A DNA stretch of 64,000 bases from Moraxellaceae bacterium (GCA_004173455.1 SECL01000011.1:1-64000), one strand, 5' to 3'; shown: positions 46,329 through 56,890, counted from the stretch's first letter. The notes: generated by a model from the letters alone, not told the origin. Program-made: numbers and translations.

Positions 46329-47378
46329 ATGAATAATAATCAAAGTGAAAAAATAATAAGCGCCAAAATGAAAAAACATGCTGGTTTTACGCTGATAGAG
46401 CTAATGGTGTCAATCACCTTAGGGTTAATTGTGACTGCAGCAGCAATTCAGCTGTTTACAGGCGGGCTAATTAGTACGCGTGTTCAACAAGCAAATTCCG
46501 AGCTTCAAGATAGTGGTCTATTTGGCTTGGAATACATTGCGCGTGATATTCGCTTGGCAAATCAAGGTAACTTAAGCAACCCGGCTTTAAATGATCAAAC
46601 CCCATGGGGCGGAATTGTGTTAACTGCCAGAACGTCGACTGTGACAAATGCAAACTTACCCATTCCTGCTGCCGCTCCCTTTATATCTTCAGGTTTGCTG
46701 ACACATAGTGTGGGTACTGGAGAAGCAGTAAGTGCGACTGCTAATGAGTGGCTTGGGTTATCTAAAGTAAAAATAGGTAGTGCTGATGCAGTGAGTGACC
46801 AGCTTACCATTCAATTTATCGCGCCCACTAATATGGTAAACTGTGAAGGCGTGAATGTTTTGGAGGGAGATTTGGTGGTGCAGCGTTATTTTATGCGACC
46901 TGATACTTCTTCAGCCACTGATTATGTGGTTGCATGTGATGCTAACACGCCAAATGCCACAGCCACAGCACAACCTACAACCCTGACTGGATTTGGCGAT
47001 GCAGGCCAAGTGGTGATTCCGAGAGCAGATCATTTAAAATTCTTATTAGGTACTAAAGATCCTGCTGGAAATCTTTCTTATTATACTGTGAATCAGTATA
47101 GAGCAGCTGCTACAGAGGCAAGACGGGTTGCCGCTGCCACAGGTGGTGCCACTCCGCAGCCAGCAAAAACTGCCACTATTCCACCACGAATCGTTTTGGT
47201 GAAAATGGGAATATTGGTTAGGTCTTTAGATAACACTCAAAATCCGTCACTTGATCTAACAAAAACTTTTGATATTTTAGGTGAAACAGTAAAGCCAGCA
47301 GATACCACTACTCGCTACGCACGCCATGTTTATACAGTAACAGTTGCGCTAAGAAATGGCTTAGGAGAGGTGCTATGA
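46329..47378 (+). CDS. pilW: Minor pilin PilW
   Basis: A 349-residue prepilin with leader ending KKHAG and mature start FTLIELMVSITLGLIVTAAA. The large C-terminal domain of about 300 residues fits PilW. GGAGG lies 9 bases before the ATG at 46329; a later ATG (46368) would give a shorter leader. It overlaps pilX by four bases (ATGA). Confidence 0.87.
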   Translation: MNNNQSEKIISAKMKKHAGFTLIELMVSITLGLIVTAAAIQLFTGGLISTRVQQANSELQDSGLFGLEYIARDIRLANQGNLSNPALNDQTPWGGIVLTARTSTVTNANLPIPAAAPFISSGLLTHSVGTGEAVSATANEWLGLSKVKIGSADAVSDQLTIQFIAPTNMVNCEGVNVLEGDLVVQRYFMRPDTSSATDYVVACDANTPNATATAQPTTLTGFGDAGQVVIPRADHLKFLLGTKDPAGNLSYYTVNQYRAAATEARRVAAATGGATPQPAKTATIPPRIVLVKMGILVRSLDNTQNPSLDLTKTFDILGETVKPADTTTRYARHVYTVTVALRNGLGEVL

Positions 47379-48211
47379 GCAGGGCTAAATCAATTGGGCA
47401 AAAAAGTCAGCAAGGCGCCACTTTAATCATGGTATTGTTTGTCTTATTGATTATTACCATGGTTGGTGTACTAGCTATTCGTGTTGCAATGACTTCGCTT
47501 AATGTTGCAACGAATAGCCAAATTGGACAATTATTATTACAAACAGGCGATACACCAAATAACCAAATATTAAACACTACAAATTTATCCAATATTTTGG
47601 ATTTTAGTGGTGCTGTAGGCGCTGCGATTAAAGAGCATGAAACTGATCCAGGTAAAGAATATATTTTTTGTTATAAACCTACCTCTAATAAAAAATTAGG
47701 TGCTTTAGTAGATACGACAGTACTTGTGCCGCCTGCGAGCAATGCAGTAAGAGATACAAAAGCAACCATTGATTCAACTCAAAGTAATCGTAGTGGTTTT
47801 TGCAATTTAGAACAAGATTTTGGTAGTAGTCGTGAAGCGGTAGTTACTCAAGTTGCAATTACTATTCCAAATGATGCTGATGAAGATGCTGCACCTGGTG
47901 CTTATTTGGTGCGAGACACTGATTTAAGTTTAGGCGCAAATGTATCAACTAAAACCTCACAGCAACGAATCCGAGTAACAACAACTGCAATTTTACCAGC
48001 TTATGCTACTGCTACTAAGACTTTAAGCGAGATTGAAGCGGATTGTATCGGGTCTGCAAATACAGTTGGCTATATCAATGATAATACTGGTAAAGCGACC
48101 ATAGGTAAAAAGACCATGGCAGATTGTCTGGCAGGCTACGGAATACCAGTAAACAGTCAGACACAAGAAATGAATTTGGTTGAATTACGCACTCAAACGC
48201 AGAAAATATAG
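47375..48211 (+). CDS. pilX: Minor pilin PilX
   Basis: A 278-residue prepilin with leader ending QQG and mature start ATLIMVLFVLLIITMVGVLA. Glu5 is absent, as is usual for PilX and GspK-like tip proteins. The soluble domain is large and varied. It is translationally coupled to pilW and followed by pilY1 after 15 bases. Confidence 0.85.
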   Translation: MSRAKSIGQKSQQGATLIMVLFVLLIITMVGVLAIRVAMTSLNVATNSQIGQLLLQTGDTPNNQILNTTNLSNILDFSGAVGAAIKEHETDPGKEYIFCYKPTSNKKLGALVDTTVLVPPASNAVRDTKATIDSTQSNRSGFCNLEQDFGSSREAVVTQVAITIPNDADEDAAPGAYLVRDTDLSLGANVSTKTSQQRIRVTTTAILPAYATATKTLSEIEADCIGSANTVGYINDNTGKATIGKKTMADCLAGYGIPVNSQTQEMNLVELRTQTQKI

Positions 48212-48226
48212 ATTATTGGGAGAAAT

Positions 48227-51200
48227 ATGATGAAAAAGGAAAGTGAATTGATCCCAATAATGCGTTCGCGGCGCCTTAGATTGGCTGCATCGTTTATGTG
48301 GGCATTTATGTGTACATTACTAATTACATCATCAGTAGTGCAGGCAAGTGACATGCAGATTTATGCAGTGCCTACGGGTGGTAAAAAGACCATGGTAATG
48401 ATGTTAGATACTTCTGGATCAATGGGCTATAGCGTTAGTTCGGGCTATAGTTTATATGATGACTATGGACTTCGAAGTAATACGTGTACTGTATATTATG
48501 AAAATTCTATAACTTCACCATCTTATCCACGTTATTTTTGTACAGTTCCATCTAATACAACAAACTTAAAAGTAAAAGATGAGAAGACAGGCTGTGAGAA
48601 GCAATCTAATGGCAGTTACCGTTGCTATGATCGCTTAACTCGATTAAAAGATGGAATGTTTGATTTTTTAAATAGTAATAATTTAACCTTAAATAATGTA
48701 AGCGTAGGGTTAGGTCATTTTTCTACTTATACCAGTGGTACCACAGGGGATGGTAATAGTGGAGAGATATTGGTTCCTGCTGCTAATCTGGCTGCTGTTA
48801 ATTCAGCGCAACGTATAGCATTAAAAAATGCAGTTGCTGGACTAGAGGCAAGTAACGGTACACCAACTGCCAATGCATTTGCAGAAGCTGCTGCATATTT
48901 AATGGGAACTAATACGGTTTCATCAGGTGAGATTACAAAAGATTTTTATAAAAAGGTTACAACTTCAACTCAAGTATTAGATTCTTATGAGTGTAATAAT
49001 TCGACTTATTCAGTAAACGGAAATAATGGTTACTGTTATAAAAATTATACATGCACAAGCACAGGAAGTAGCTGTAGAGCTGTAGCAACAAAGGTATATA
49101 GAACAGATTACACTGACAATTACTATCAATGTAAGAATTGGGATGCGACTAATTTCGATGATCAAATACAGGAGTGTAAAGGGCGTACAGGTACTAGTTC
49201 AAGTTATTGGATATCGCTGGGTACATCGCCACTGAATTTAAATGATTATACGCCTGAGATAAGTGGTGCGACAACATACTATAAAAAAGATGAGTATCAA
49301 ACAGGGAGTAGTAGCTATAGCGGGTTTAATAAATCAGTGGATAGTTCAAAAGATCCTGCAACAAATTACACAACATATAAATCACCTCTACCAGCACCAA
49401 ATGATCGGGTTAGTTGCGATGGACAAGGTATCTACATTTTGTCGGATGGTGATCCAACAGCCAACAACGTAAAATCATCTGTATTAGCTTCTGCATTAAA
49501 TCGCAGCTCTTATAGCGGTAGCGGCGGTTTAAGTGGTGGAAACGATTGGGATTATATGAGCAATTTTGCTAGAGACTTATATAATGGAGGCGCGACACAA
49601 ACTATTGCTAATAAAATCACCAATCCTGTGAATGTACCTATTCAAACAGCATTTGTTGGTTTTGGGGCAGCTTTAAATAATGTCACTGGTGCTAATGCGA
49701 TTAATGCATGTAAGTTAAGCTCTAGAACACAAAGTGACCGCGATGGCGATGATCTTTGTTCTCCCAACCAAGATGATAATCCACAATCTGCCCCAGGCTT
49801 TGGAAATGGTGGATTCTTTCCTACTCAAACCCCACAAGGTGTAACAGATAGCGTTATTGCATTCATTGGCCGCATTGGTAGGGTACCGTTAAATCCATTA
49901 ACTACAGGAGCTATTTCTGTACCAGTTGACCCTTTGACATCGAATGGGTTTCAATCTTATGGTTATTTACGCGCTTTAGAGCCAAATCCAGCTAATCCTA
50001 AGTTGATATGGCTAGGCAACTTGAAGAAGTACCAAGTTCTTCTGGATGGTACTAACGCAGGCGCATTTGCTGATAAAAATAGCAATCTTATCTATGATTC
50101 AAAAGGTGGCTTTGTTGAGTCCACTAAAGATTTATGGAATAGTAGTACTTATAATGATGGAGGAATTATTAAACTTGGTGGGGCATATTCTAAGGTACCA
50201 ATGCCTGCTTTAGGCCAAACCGAAAATTTAGATTTAAATCCCAAACTATATGCATTTGCAAGTACTCCAGATGCACTACGAACTTTGTTTACTGATGTGG
50301 CTTCAACAGGTGGTGCTTCTTTGGCTGGAATGTCAAATAACGGTTCATTACTTCGTATTCCAGAAGGTCCTGTTCCAACATCTAATGTGACCTCTTATGT
50401 TTTAAGTAAATTAAAATCTACTGGAGGGCAAACAACCCTTAAAGATTTTCCTTTATTAGCTAAACTAAAAGTACTTAACTATTTGGGTTATAGCGTTCCC
50501 CTTGGTAGTGATGATTTGCCTGCCTCTTTAACGACTCCCAAAGAACCATCTTTTGCTATGGGTGGTAGTATTCATTCTTTCCCAGTGCAGTTAACTTATT
50601 CTGGGGCATTAGATGCTAACGGTGATTTAACAGCCACACGTGATCAGTCCGTTTTGTACGGTAGTATGGAAGGTGGTCTACATATTGTGAATGGCAACAC
50701 TGGTGTAGAACAAATGGTATTTGTTCCATCAGAGATATTAAGGAATCCCGTAGCATCCAAAGCTTTGGTCAAAGGTGAGGAAGATTTACTATCCCCAACA
50801 GCTGGAGTGGATGGTGCTTGGGTAGCAGATCCTGCTTATAAAGTAAGTAATACTGGTAGTTCTATTACAGCTCGTCAAATGAATGTCTATGGTGGCTTGC
50901 GCATGGGTGGTAATAGTTATTACGGATTAGATGTACTTGATCCCTCTAGCCCTAAACTTTTATTTAGAGCTGGGTCCGATCAGTCGGATTTTAGTCGTAT
51001 GGGTCAAAGCTGGTCTAAACCTGTATTGGCAAATATTCGTTATAACGGTGCCATTAAGCGCGTTATGATTGTGGGTGGAGGTTATGACACTTGCTACGAA
51101 AGCCCTACCGCTACTTTAACTGCGGGTAGTTGTGGTACTGAGGCAAAAGGTAACGCTGTTTATATTATTGATGCTAAAACAGGTGAGAGATTGTGGTGGG

Positions 51201-52312
51201 CAAGCAGTTCTGGTTCAAGCACCAACAATGCTAATATGAAGCACAGTATTGTTAGTCGCATTGGTGTGTTGGATCGAAATGCTGACGGCTTGATAGATCA
51301 TCTCTATTTTGGTGATTTGGGGGGACAGGTATTTAGAGCTGATTTAAATAATAATCAGACGAAAACGGGTAGTAGCTATAGTTCATTCGGAGTGCGAGTA
51401 GTTCGCTTGGCAAATTTAGCAACGACTAGCGCTAGTGTAGCTTTAACAGATGGAAAAAACCCACGCTTCTATGAAGCACCCACTGTTACCATCCATGATC
51501 AAGGCGGTGCGACGTTTATTGTAGTAGGTATTGCATCTGGTAACCGTAGTACACCACTTGATGTATTTCCTATTCAGGGACGTGATGGGATGTCTCCTGC
51601 AGTAGCACTTACTGATCGTTTGGTAAATAACGTTTACGGAATTATCGACCGTGATTTTATTAACAGTAATTTAATGACGGTTGCTGACTCCACTTTAATT
51701 ACTAAAGATAAAAACTTATCTACTTTTCAAAAAGACCCACAAAAGCTAGCCAGTGGAAGTGTAATAAGTGTATTTATTCCTGCTTCTGGTGCGGGTAAAG
51801 ATGGTTGGTATCGTTCCTTATCGAGTAAAAGTGACGGTACTGAACGCGCTGATAATAGTTTCCGCATTAAAGGTGGATTAAAAGCATTTGAAGAACCCAT
51901 TGCCTTAACTGGTAACTTGATTGTTCCTGTTTATGATCCACAAGGTACTGGTATTGCTCCTGCAAGTTCATGCAAGCCACGCGTGGTTGGTGAAACAGAT
52001 CGACAACTTTACTGCCTGCCTTTTGGGGTTTGTTTAAATAGTAATGGAACTACAAATACAGTAGAGGAGTTAAAAACAGGATTTTTAACTACTACTGATA
52101 CGGCCAAATGCCCAGCAGGCGTAGCCGAATGTAATGACAATACGCTGGGTGCTGGTATTCGCGGGGTTTCTCTAGCGCCTCTTAAACCTAATCCCGATCC
52201 AGATAGTTGTGGAAAATTAACGCTTGCTGGTAATGAAAAAGGGGCAGGTGAATGGCAATGTACTCGGAAATTAAATCCTACTCGTTGGTATGAAAAATAT
52301 ACGAGTCCTTAA
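48227..52312 (+). CDS. pilY1: PilY1 pilus tip adhesin and mechanosensor-like protein
   Basis: A 1361-residue exported protein. The signal peptide ends VQA at residue 40. A von Willebrand A-like domain starts with the MIDAS motif DTSGS (D61, S63, S65). The middle is Cys-, Ser- and Tyr-rich. The C-terminal PilC beta-propeller has the calcium loop DRNADGLID at 1016-1024, as in PilY1/PilC of other species, where calcium tunes extension and retraction. It would cap the pilus on the minor pilin complex. The coding sequence is visibly more A+T-rich than ispH or trmD. Confidence 0.92.
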   Translation: MMKKESELIPIMRSRRLRLAASFMWAFMCTLLITSSVVQASDMQIYAVPTGGKKTMVMMLDTSGSMGYSVSSGYSLYDDYGLRSNTCTVYYENSITSPSYPRYFCTVPSNTTNLKVKDEKTGCEKQSNGSYRCYDRLTRLKDGMFDFLNSNNLTLNNVSVGLGHFSTYTSGTTGDGNSGEILVPAANLAAVNSAQRIALKNAVAGLEASNGTPTANAFAEAAAYLMGTNTVSSGEITKDFYKKVTTSTQVLDSYECNNSTYSVNGNNGYCYKNYTCTSTGSSCRAVATKVYRTDYTDNYYQCKNWDATNFDDQIQECKGRTGTSSSYWISLGTSPLNLNDYTPEISGATTYYKKDEYQTGSSSYSGFNKSVDSSKDPATNYTTYKSPLPAPNDRVSCDGQGIYILSDGDPTANNVKSSVLASALNRSSYSGSGGLSGGNDWDYMSNFARDLYNGGATQTIANKITNPVNVPIQTAFVGFGAALNNVTGANAINACKLSSRTQSDRDGDDLCSPNQDDNPQSAPGFGNGGFFPTQTPQGVTDSVIAFIGRIGRVPLNPLTTGAISVPVDPLTSNGFQSYGYLRALEPNPANPKLIWLGNLKKYQVLLDGTNAGAFADKNSNLIYDSKGGFVESTKDLWNSSTYNDGGIIKLGGAYSKVPMPALGQTENLDLNPKLYAFASTPDALRTLFTDVASTGGASLAGMSNNGSLLRIPEGPVPTSNVTSYVLSKLKSTGGQTTLKDFPLLAKLKVLNYLGYSVPLGSDDLPASLTTPKEPSFAMGGSIHSFPVQLTYSGALDANGDLTATRDQSVLYGSMEGGLHIVNGNTGVEQMVFVPSEILRNPVASKALVKGEEDLLSPTAGVDGAWVADPAYKVSNTGSSITARQMNVYGGLRMGGNSYYGLDVLDPSSPKLLFRAGSDQSDFSRMGQSWSKPVLANIRYNGAIKRVMIVGGGYDTCYESPTATLTAGSCGTEAKGNAVYIIDAKTGERLWWASSSGSSTNNANMKHSIVSRIGVLDRNADGLIDHLYFGDLGGQVFRADLNNNQTKTGSSYSSFGVRVVRLANLATTSASVALTDGKNPRFYEAPTVTIHDQGGATFIVVGIASGNRSTPLDVFPIQGRDGMSPAVALTDRLVNNVYGIIDRDFINSNLMTVADSTLITKDKNLSTFQKDPQKLASGSVISVFIPASGAGKDGWYRSLSSKSDGTERADNSFRIKGGLKAFEEPIALTGNLIVPVYDPQGTGIAPASSCKPRVVGETDRQLYCLPFGVCLNSNGTTNTVEELKTGFLTTTDTAKCPAGVAECNDNTLGAGIRGVSLAPLKPNPDPDSCGKLTLAGNEKGAGEWQCTRKLNPTRWYEKYTSP

Positions 52313-52329
52313 GGGTTTAGGAGGAGTTT

Positions 52330-52875
52330 ATGGAAGGTAACGTGACTGGTTTTACGTTGGTAGAACTTATGATAGTTGTGATGATTGTTGCGGTTTTAGC
52401 AGCAATCGCCATGCCTAGCTATCAAGCCTATGGGCGTAGAGCTGCCGTTTCAGCAGCGCAGCAGGAGATGCTAAAGTTAGCAGAGCAATTGGAACGGCAT
52501 AAAGGTAAGAACTTTAGCTATGCTTGCTTTGATTTAGCGGATGTGTATGGTGGCACAGCAGGGCAGACTACTAAAGATTTACCATTAGGGGCTAGTGGTA
52601 CTAATGTTCAGTATACGTTAAGTATATTTGACGCGACTACATCAACCGCAAGCGCTTTATATAATGCAGCCTGCGCAACGCCTACCTCGCCGCCTTCTAC
52701 CGATGTAAGGCCAAGGGCTAAAAAGTGGGCTATTAAAGCGACTAAAAGTGCGAATGGTATGCAGGTGCAAAATTACAATTTATTAATGACTAGTGATGGC
52801 GTGAGGTGCATGACCAAAAACGTAATCAGTAGTTATAGTAGCTGCGGCACAGGTGGTACATATGAAACATGGTAG
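52330..52875 (+). CDS. pilE: Type IV prepilin (PilE-like), first copy
   Basis: A 181-residue prepilin with leader MEGNVTG and mature start [20 protein letters not shown] (Glu5 present). A pair of Cys near the C-terminus (VRCMTKN, SSCGTGG) can form the D-loop disulfide. GGAGG precedes the ATG. It overlaps the next prepilin gene by 14 bases. It may be a minor pilin that links the tip complex to the fibre. Confidence 0.85.
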   Translation: MEGNVTGFTLVELMIVVMIVAVLAAIAMPSYQAYGRRAAVSAAQQEMLKLAEQLERHKGKNFSYACFDLADVYGGTAGQTTKDLPLGASGTNVQYTLSIFDATTSTASALYNAACATPTSPPSTDVRPRAKKWAIKATKSANGMQVQNYNLLMTSDGVRCMTKNVISSYSSCGTGGTYETW

Positions 52876-53326
52876 CAAAGGCTTTACCCTTATAGAGTTA
52901 ATGATAGTTGTTGCCATCATTGGTGTTTTAGCGGCAATTGCTTATCCATCCTATACGCAGTATACGATTCGAACCCAACGCACGAGTGTACAAGGGGAAA
53001 TGCTACAAATAGCAAGAACACTTTCTAATTATAAAATGGCGAATGGTAACTATGCAGGTAGAACTCCTACAAATGTGTATGGAGGAACGATTATGCCGAA
53101 CCAAGGTACGGCATTGTATAATGTAACTTTAACAGATAATTCTGATAAGCTACTCACCGCAGCGGATGCAAATGTTAATACATGGAAGCTAGTGGCGAAA
53201 CCAATAGCTAATACTACTCAAGCTGGCAATGGGTGGATATGTCTCAATGACCAAGGTCAAAAATCGTGGTCAAAAGGTGTAGATAGTTGTAATTTGTCTG
53301 TGAGCTCAGACTGGTCTGGTCGCTAA
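52862..53326 (+). CDS. pilE: Type IV prepilin (PilE-like), second copy
   Basis: A 154-residue prepilin with leader MKHGSKG and mature start [22 protein letters not shown]-terminal Cys pair (GWICLND, VDSCNLS) suggests a disulfide-bounded D-region. AGGTGG lies 6 bases before the ATG at 52862, inside the end of the preceding gene. Sequence similarity to the first copy is mostly confined to the N-terminal helix. Confidence 0.87.
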   Translation: MKHGSKGFTLIELMIVVAIIGVLAAIAYPSYTQYTIRTQRTSVQGEMLQIARTLSNYKMANGNYAGRTPTNVYGGTIMPNQGTALYNVTLTDNSDKLLTAADANVNTWKLVAKPIANTTQAGNGWICLNDQGQKSWSKGVDSCNLSVSSDWSGR

Positions 53327-53461
53327 ATATTTCCACCCTATTGATTAAAAAACTTTCTATTTAAATCGCAATCAAGTAAAATACCGCCCTCTTGAAAGGG
53401 GTCTGAAGGCCGTCCGGTGGTCGGGCAGAGTGAAGATCCGTAAGAATCATAAAGGTGTATC
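53327..53461 (+). promoter_or_regulatory. Leader and likely promoter of rpsP operon
   Basis: TAAAAT at 53377-53382 is a good -10 element; the -35 at 17-base spacing (53354-53359) is poor. The transcript would start near 53389 and carry a GC-rich leader with the pairing GGCCGTCC/GGTGGTCGG before rpsP. AAAGGTG is the ribosome binding site. Confidence 0.4.
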
Positions 53462-53731
53462 ATGGTTGTAATTCGTTTAGCTCGTGGCGGTGCCAAAAAG
53501 CGTCCTTTCTATCAAATTGTTGTAACGGATAGCCGCAATGCGCGTGATGGCCGTTTTATTGAGCGTATTGGTTTTTATAACCCAACCGCACAAGGCAACG
53601 CTGAAAAAATCCGCTTAAATACAGAGCGTTATAGCTACTGGATCGGTACTGGTGCTCAGGCATCTGACCGTGTTGCGGCGATTGCTGCGCAAAATACCAA
53701 AGCGCAAAACACCGCACAGCCTGCTGTTTAA
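53462..53731 (+). CDS. rpsP: 30S ribosomal protein S16
   Basis: An 89-residue S16 beginning [20 protein letters not shown] with the conserved [19 protein letters not shown]. First gene of the rpsP-rimM-trmD-rplS operon; rimM follows after 22 bases. Confidence 0.97.
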   Translation: MVVIRLARGGAKKRPFYQIVVTDSRNARDGRFIERIGFYNPTAQGNAEKIRLNTERYSYWIGTGAQASDRVAAIAAQNTKAQNTAQPAV

Positions 53732-53753
53732 TTTGTCGTAGACGATGTAAGCC

Positions 53754-54302
53754 ATGAATACTTTAGTGCAACCACCGGCTGACCGCATTCAGATTGGACA
53801 GTTTCGTGCCGCCTATGGTATTCAGGGTTGGTTGTGGGTGTATTCCAATACTGATCCCATGGCCAATCTGTTTAATTATCTGCCGTGGTGGATTGAAACA
53901 GCGACTGGATGGAAAACGGTGGACGTCAAACGCTGGCGAACACAGGGCAAGGGGCTGGTAGTATCCTTAAAAGATATGACAGACCGTAATGCTGCTGAGC
54001 AGTTGTCGGGCGTTAATATCTGGATCTCCAAGTCTCAGTTGTCAAAAGCCGGTCTGGATGAGTTTTACTGGGCTGATCTAGTGGGCTTGACGGTGCTGGG
54101 TTTGAATGAATCTGGGGAGTCAGTCAATCTGGGGCAGATTTCCGAGTTGTTTGAAACCGGTGCCAATGATGTCATGGTGGTGCGTGCTACCGCTGAGAGC
54201 GTAGATGGCGAGGAACGTATGATTCCATGGCATGCCGATGTAGTGCAGGATATTGATCTAGAAGCCCGACAAATGCGGGTGAAGTGGGGTGCTGATTATT
54301 AA
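53754..54302 (+). CDS. rimM: 16S rRNA processing protein RimM
   Basis: A 182-residue assembly factor that binds S19 and helps the 30S head mature. The N-terminal RimM domain (IGQFRAAYGIQGWLWV) and the C-terminal PRC barrel (EFYWADLVGLTV, ending IPWHADVVQDID) are both present. Length is normal. Confidence 0.95.
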   Translation: MNTLVQPPADRIQIGQFRAAYGIQGWLWVYSNTDPMANLFNYLPWWIETATGWKTVDVKRWRTQGKGLVVSLKDMTDRNAAEQLSGVNIWISKSQLSKAGLDEFYWADLVGLTVLGLNESGESVNLGQISELFETGANDVMVVRATAESVDGEERMIPWHADVVQDIDLEARQMRVKWGADY

Positions 54303-54418
54303 GGCTGCTTTTAAAGCCTGTTGTAATCACTATATAAGCAGCTTCTCCTGTCTAATGAGTATCCAATAGCACATGCCTATTACGATGCTGGTTTTAATGA
54401 ATACGAGGTGATGGTGCG

Positions 54419-55162
54419 ATGTGGCTTGCCGTCATTACTTTGTTTCCTGATATGTTTTATGCATTGACGGATTGCGGAATTACCGGACGTGCCATTAAGC
54501 GTGGTCAGGTTCGGTTTCATTGTATTAATCCTCGAGATTTTACCTTAGACAATTATCACCGAGTGGATGAACGCCCGTTTGGTGGTGGGCCCGGCATGGT
54601 GATGCTGCCTGAGCCGCTAGAAAAAGCGATATTGCATGCCAAAGCATTGGCTGTTGAGGCAGGTTATCAGCAGGTTCCAGTGGTGTATATGTCACCGCAA
54701 GGCACCACGCTGAATGAATCTGGCGTCAAACAGCTGGGGCAATATAATGGCCTGATTGTGTTGTGTGGTCGCTATGAAGGCATTGATGAGCGCATTATTG
54801 AGCAATATGTTGATCAGGAGTGGTCAATTGGTGATTATGTGCTGACTGGTGGTGAGTTGCCAGCGATGGTGATGCTGGACAGCCTGATTCGGCGCTTGCC
54901 GGATGTGATGTCTGCCAATCAGTCGGCGGAGCAGGATTCATTTGTGGATGGTTTGCTGGATTGTCCGCATTATACAAAGCCTGATCTGTTTAATGGATTA
55001 GCCGTTCCGCCTGTGTTAAAAAGTGGCCATCATTTGAATATTGAAAAATGGCGCTTTTTGCAACGCTATCAGCGTACGCAAGCACGGCGTCCTGAATTGC
55101 TGACTCATGTACAGTTAACATCTCAGCAAAAAAAATGGTTGAAATCCCTAGCCGAGGATTAA
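54419..55162 (+). CDS. trmD: tRNA (guanine-N1)-methyltransferase
   Basis: A 247-residue enzyme that methylates G37 of tRNAs using S-adenosylmethionine. The trefoil-knot SAM site is visible as [12 protein letters not shown] and [15 protein letters not shown]; the tRNA-binding [13 protein letters not shown] is also present. It lies third in the operon. Confidence 0.97.
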   Translation: MWLAVITLFPDMFYALTDCGITGRAIKRGQVRFHCINPRDFTLDNYHRVDERPFGGGPGMVMLPEPLEKAILHAKALAVEAGYQQVPVVYMSPQGTTLNESGVKQLGQYNGLIVLCGRYEGIDERIIEQYVDQEWSIGDYVLTGGELPAMVMLDSLIRRLPDVMSANQSAEQDSFVDGLLDCPHYTKPDLFNGLAVPPVLKSGHHLNIEKWRFLQRYQRTQARRPELLTHVQLTSQQKKWLKSLAED

Positions 55163-55306
55163 TCGGTGATGTGTAAAGCGCTTTTGGCTCACAAGCATGT
55201 GGCGCCAAAGGTAAACGATAACGGGAGATATGCGCCTTAGCCTCTGTCCCCAGTGTGTCAATCCTGTTTTTTATTCAGGTTGGCCACATTCTCAGGAGTA
55301 TCCACC

Positions 55307-55684
55307 ATGAGTGGCAAGCATCCTTTAGTTCAAGCGGTTGAAACTGCTCAGCTGAAATCTAATATCCCTGCTTTTGCACCCGGCGACACTGTAATTGTTC
55401 AGGTTAAGGTAAAAGAAGGCGAGCGTGAGCGTTTACAGGCATTTGAAGGCGTAGTCATTGCGATTAAAAACCGCGGTTTAAACTCTGCATTCACTGTGCG
55501 TAAAATTTCTAGCGGTGTTGGTGTTGAGCGTGTGTTCCAGACTCACTCTCCAGTGGTTGCTGCTATCGAAGTGAAGCGCCGTGGTGATGTACGTCGCGCC
55601 AAGCTGTACTATCTGCGTGATCGTTCAGGTAAATCTGCACGTATCCGTGAGAAGTTACCAGCACGCAAAACTGTTGCTAAATAA
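55307..55684 (+). CDS. rplS: 50S ribosomal protein L19
   Basis: A 125-residue L19 located at the 30S-50S interface, with [20 protein letters not shown] and [19 protein letters not shown]. The ATG at 55307 follows AGGAG; the frame is open upstream but not conserved. Last gene of the operon, followed by a terminator. Confidence 0.97.
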   Translation: MSGKHPLVQAVETAQLKSNIPAFAPGDTVIVQVKVKEGERERLQAFEGVVIAIKNRGLNSAFTVRKISSGVGVERVFQTHSPVVAAIEVKRRGDVRRAKLYYLRDRSGKSARIREKLPARKTVAK

Positions 55685-55700
55685 GCAGCGGATTTGTATG

Positions 55701-55726
55701 AAAAACGCACTTCGGTGCGTTTTTTT
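55701..55726. terminator. Bidirectional terminator after rplS
   Basis: AAAAACGCAC, a TTCG loop and GTGCGTTTTTTT form a strong stem with A/T tails on both strands, lying between the convergent rplS and lipase foldase genes. Confidence 0.9.
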
Positions 55727-55794
55727 ATGTGTATAACCAAATGTCTATAATTTATCTGGGCAAAAAGGCTTGATGCAACTGTAGCCACGCTGTG

Positions 55795-56856
55795 TTATTG
55801 CAGCACTTCACTGATATTGGTGCCGTCATCCTTAAAGTGTTCGTAAGTGATGGCGCGCTGGCGTTCAGCGTCATTATCAAACTGCCGTTCACGCAATGCC
55901 GTAATGGCCTGCTGTTTGTCACTCTCCCCTTGGTTGCTGGTGAGAATGGCTTGTCGCTGCGTGAGGTAATCCTGCACCCGATTTTGCCAGTTTGCCCGGG
56001 ATTGATCAAGTTGATCCAGCCGTTCGGCTGCTGCTTGGCCAACCAGTTGCTGGCGCATTTGCTGAAGCTCAGCTTTACTGCCGTTTTTTTGTTTGATCTC
56101 TTGGGTTAATGCCCTTAGGTCTTGCAACTTGCTCATGTCTTGCAGATTTTTTTGCAGGTCTGTCGGTAGTTGCGAGAACCGCTGTTTGAGTTGCTGGGCT
56201 TTTTGCTCGGCACTGAGGCTCTTATTCTCCAAAATATTTAAGCGATCAATGGTGTACTGGTTGTAGGTCATTTCATCGCCAAATAGCGCATCGATTTCTG
56301 CTGGATTAAAGTATTGCTGACGCAGACGGTTGAGCTGATCCAGAACACGCTGCAAGTGATCAGGGTCGGTGTTGGCACCGCTATTTTGTAGGTTGCCTTC
56401 TGCTTCCCGGTATTTCAGGTAACGCTGCCAAAGATCACTGGCTTGCGCAGCGGCACTGCCGGGCAGGTTTTGTTGAATGTGTTGTTTGATTTGCTGGTCA
56501 ATAACAGCCAGTGGTTTTTCACCCAATTGGGTCAGGAAGTATTCAAAACAGCGCCGAATGCCAACATTGAGCACCAGTTGACCAGCCGCTGTGGCTTCCA
56601 ATGCACAATCGACTTCAGTACCCTGTAATGATGCTGCCAAATCTTCTGCGTTAGCTGTGCTGTTATTAAGCGCATCTGTTGCTGAGTTTTGTACGGTAGT
56701 ATTTGCTGGAAAGTTGGCCTGTTGTGCTGCTGCCGACGCAGCGTTTAACGCTAGGGGAGAAGAAGTAGTATCCGGTTTAAGCCATAGAATCAGGCTGATG
56801 ACCGCGATAACCAGTACGGCGATTAAAGCTAGTGCAAAGAGAGGTTTTTTTTTCAT
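55795..56856 (-). CDS. lifO: Lipase-specific foldase (steric chaperone)
   Basis: A 353-residue inner-membrane protein. An N-terminal anchor (residues 5-27) and an Ala-rich linker lead to the helical foldase domain in the periplasm, which helps the lipase reach its active fold before type II secretion. The family motif RxxFDY(F/C)L(S/T)A appears as RRCFEYFLTQ from R101, with Glu in place of the usual Asp and Gln for Ala, followed by LGE. It follows the lipase gene after 112 bases that contain a perfect hairpin. Confidence 0.92.
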   Translation of the reverse strand: MKKKPLFALALIAVLVIAVISLILWLKPDTTSSPLALNAASAAAQQANFPANTTVQNSATDALNNSTANAEDLAASLQGTEVDCALEATAAGQLVLNVGIRRCFEYFLTQLGEKPLAVIDQQIKQHIQQNLPGSAAAQASDLWQRYLKYREAEGNLQNSGANTDPDHLQRVLDQLNRLRQQYFNPAEIDALFGDEMTYNQYTIDRLNILENKSLSAEQKAQQLKQRFSQLPTDLQKNLQDMSKLQDLRALTQEIKQKNGSKAELQQMRQQLVGQAAAERLDQLDQSRANWQNRVQDYLTQRQAILTSNQGESDKQQAITALRERQFDNDAERQRAITYEHFKDDGTNISEVLQ

Positions 56857-56890
56857 GAGCCGATTTTAGTATGCAGGGAATAACGCAGAT

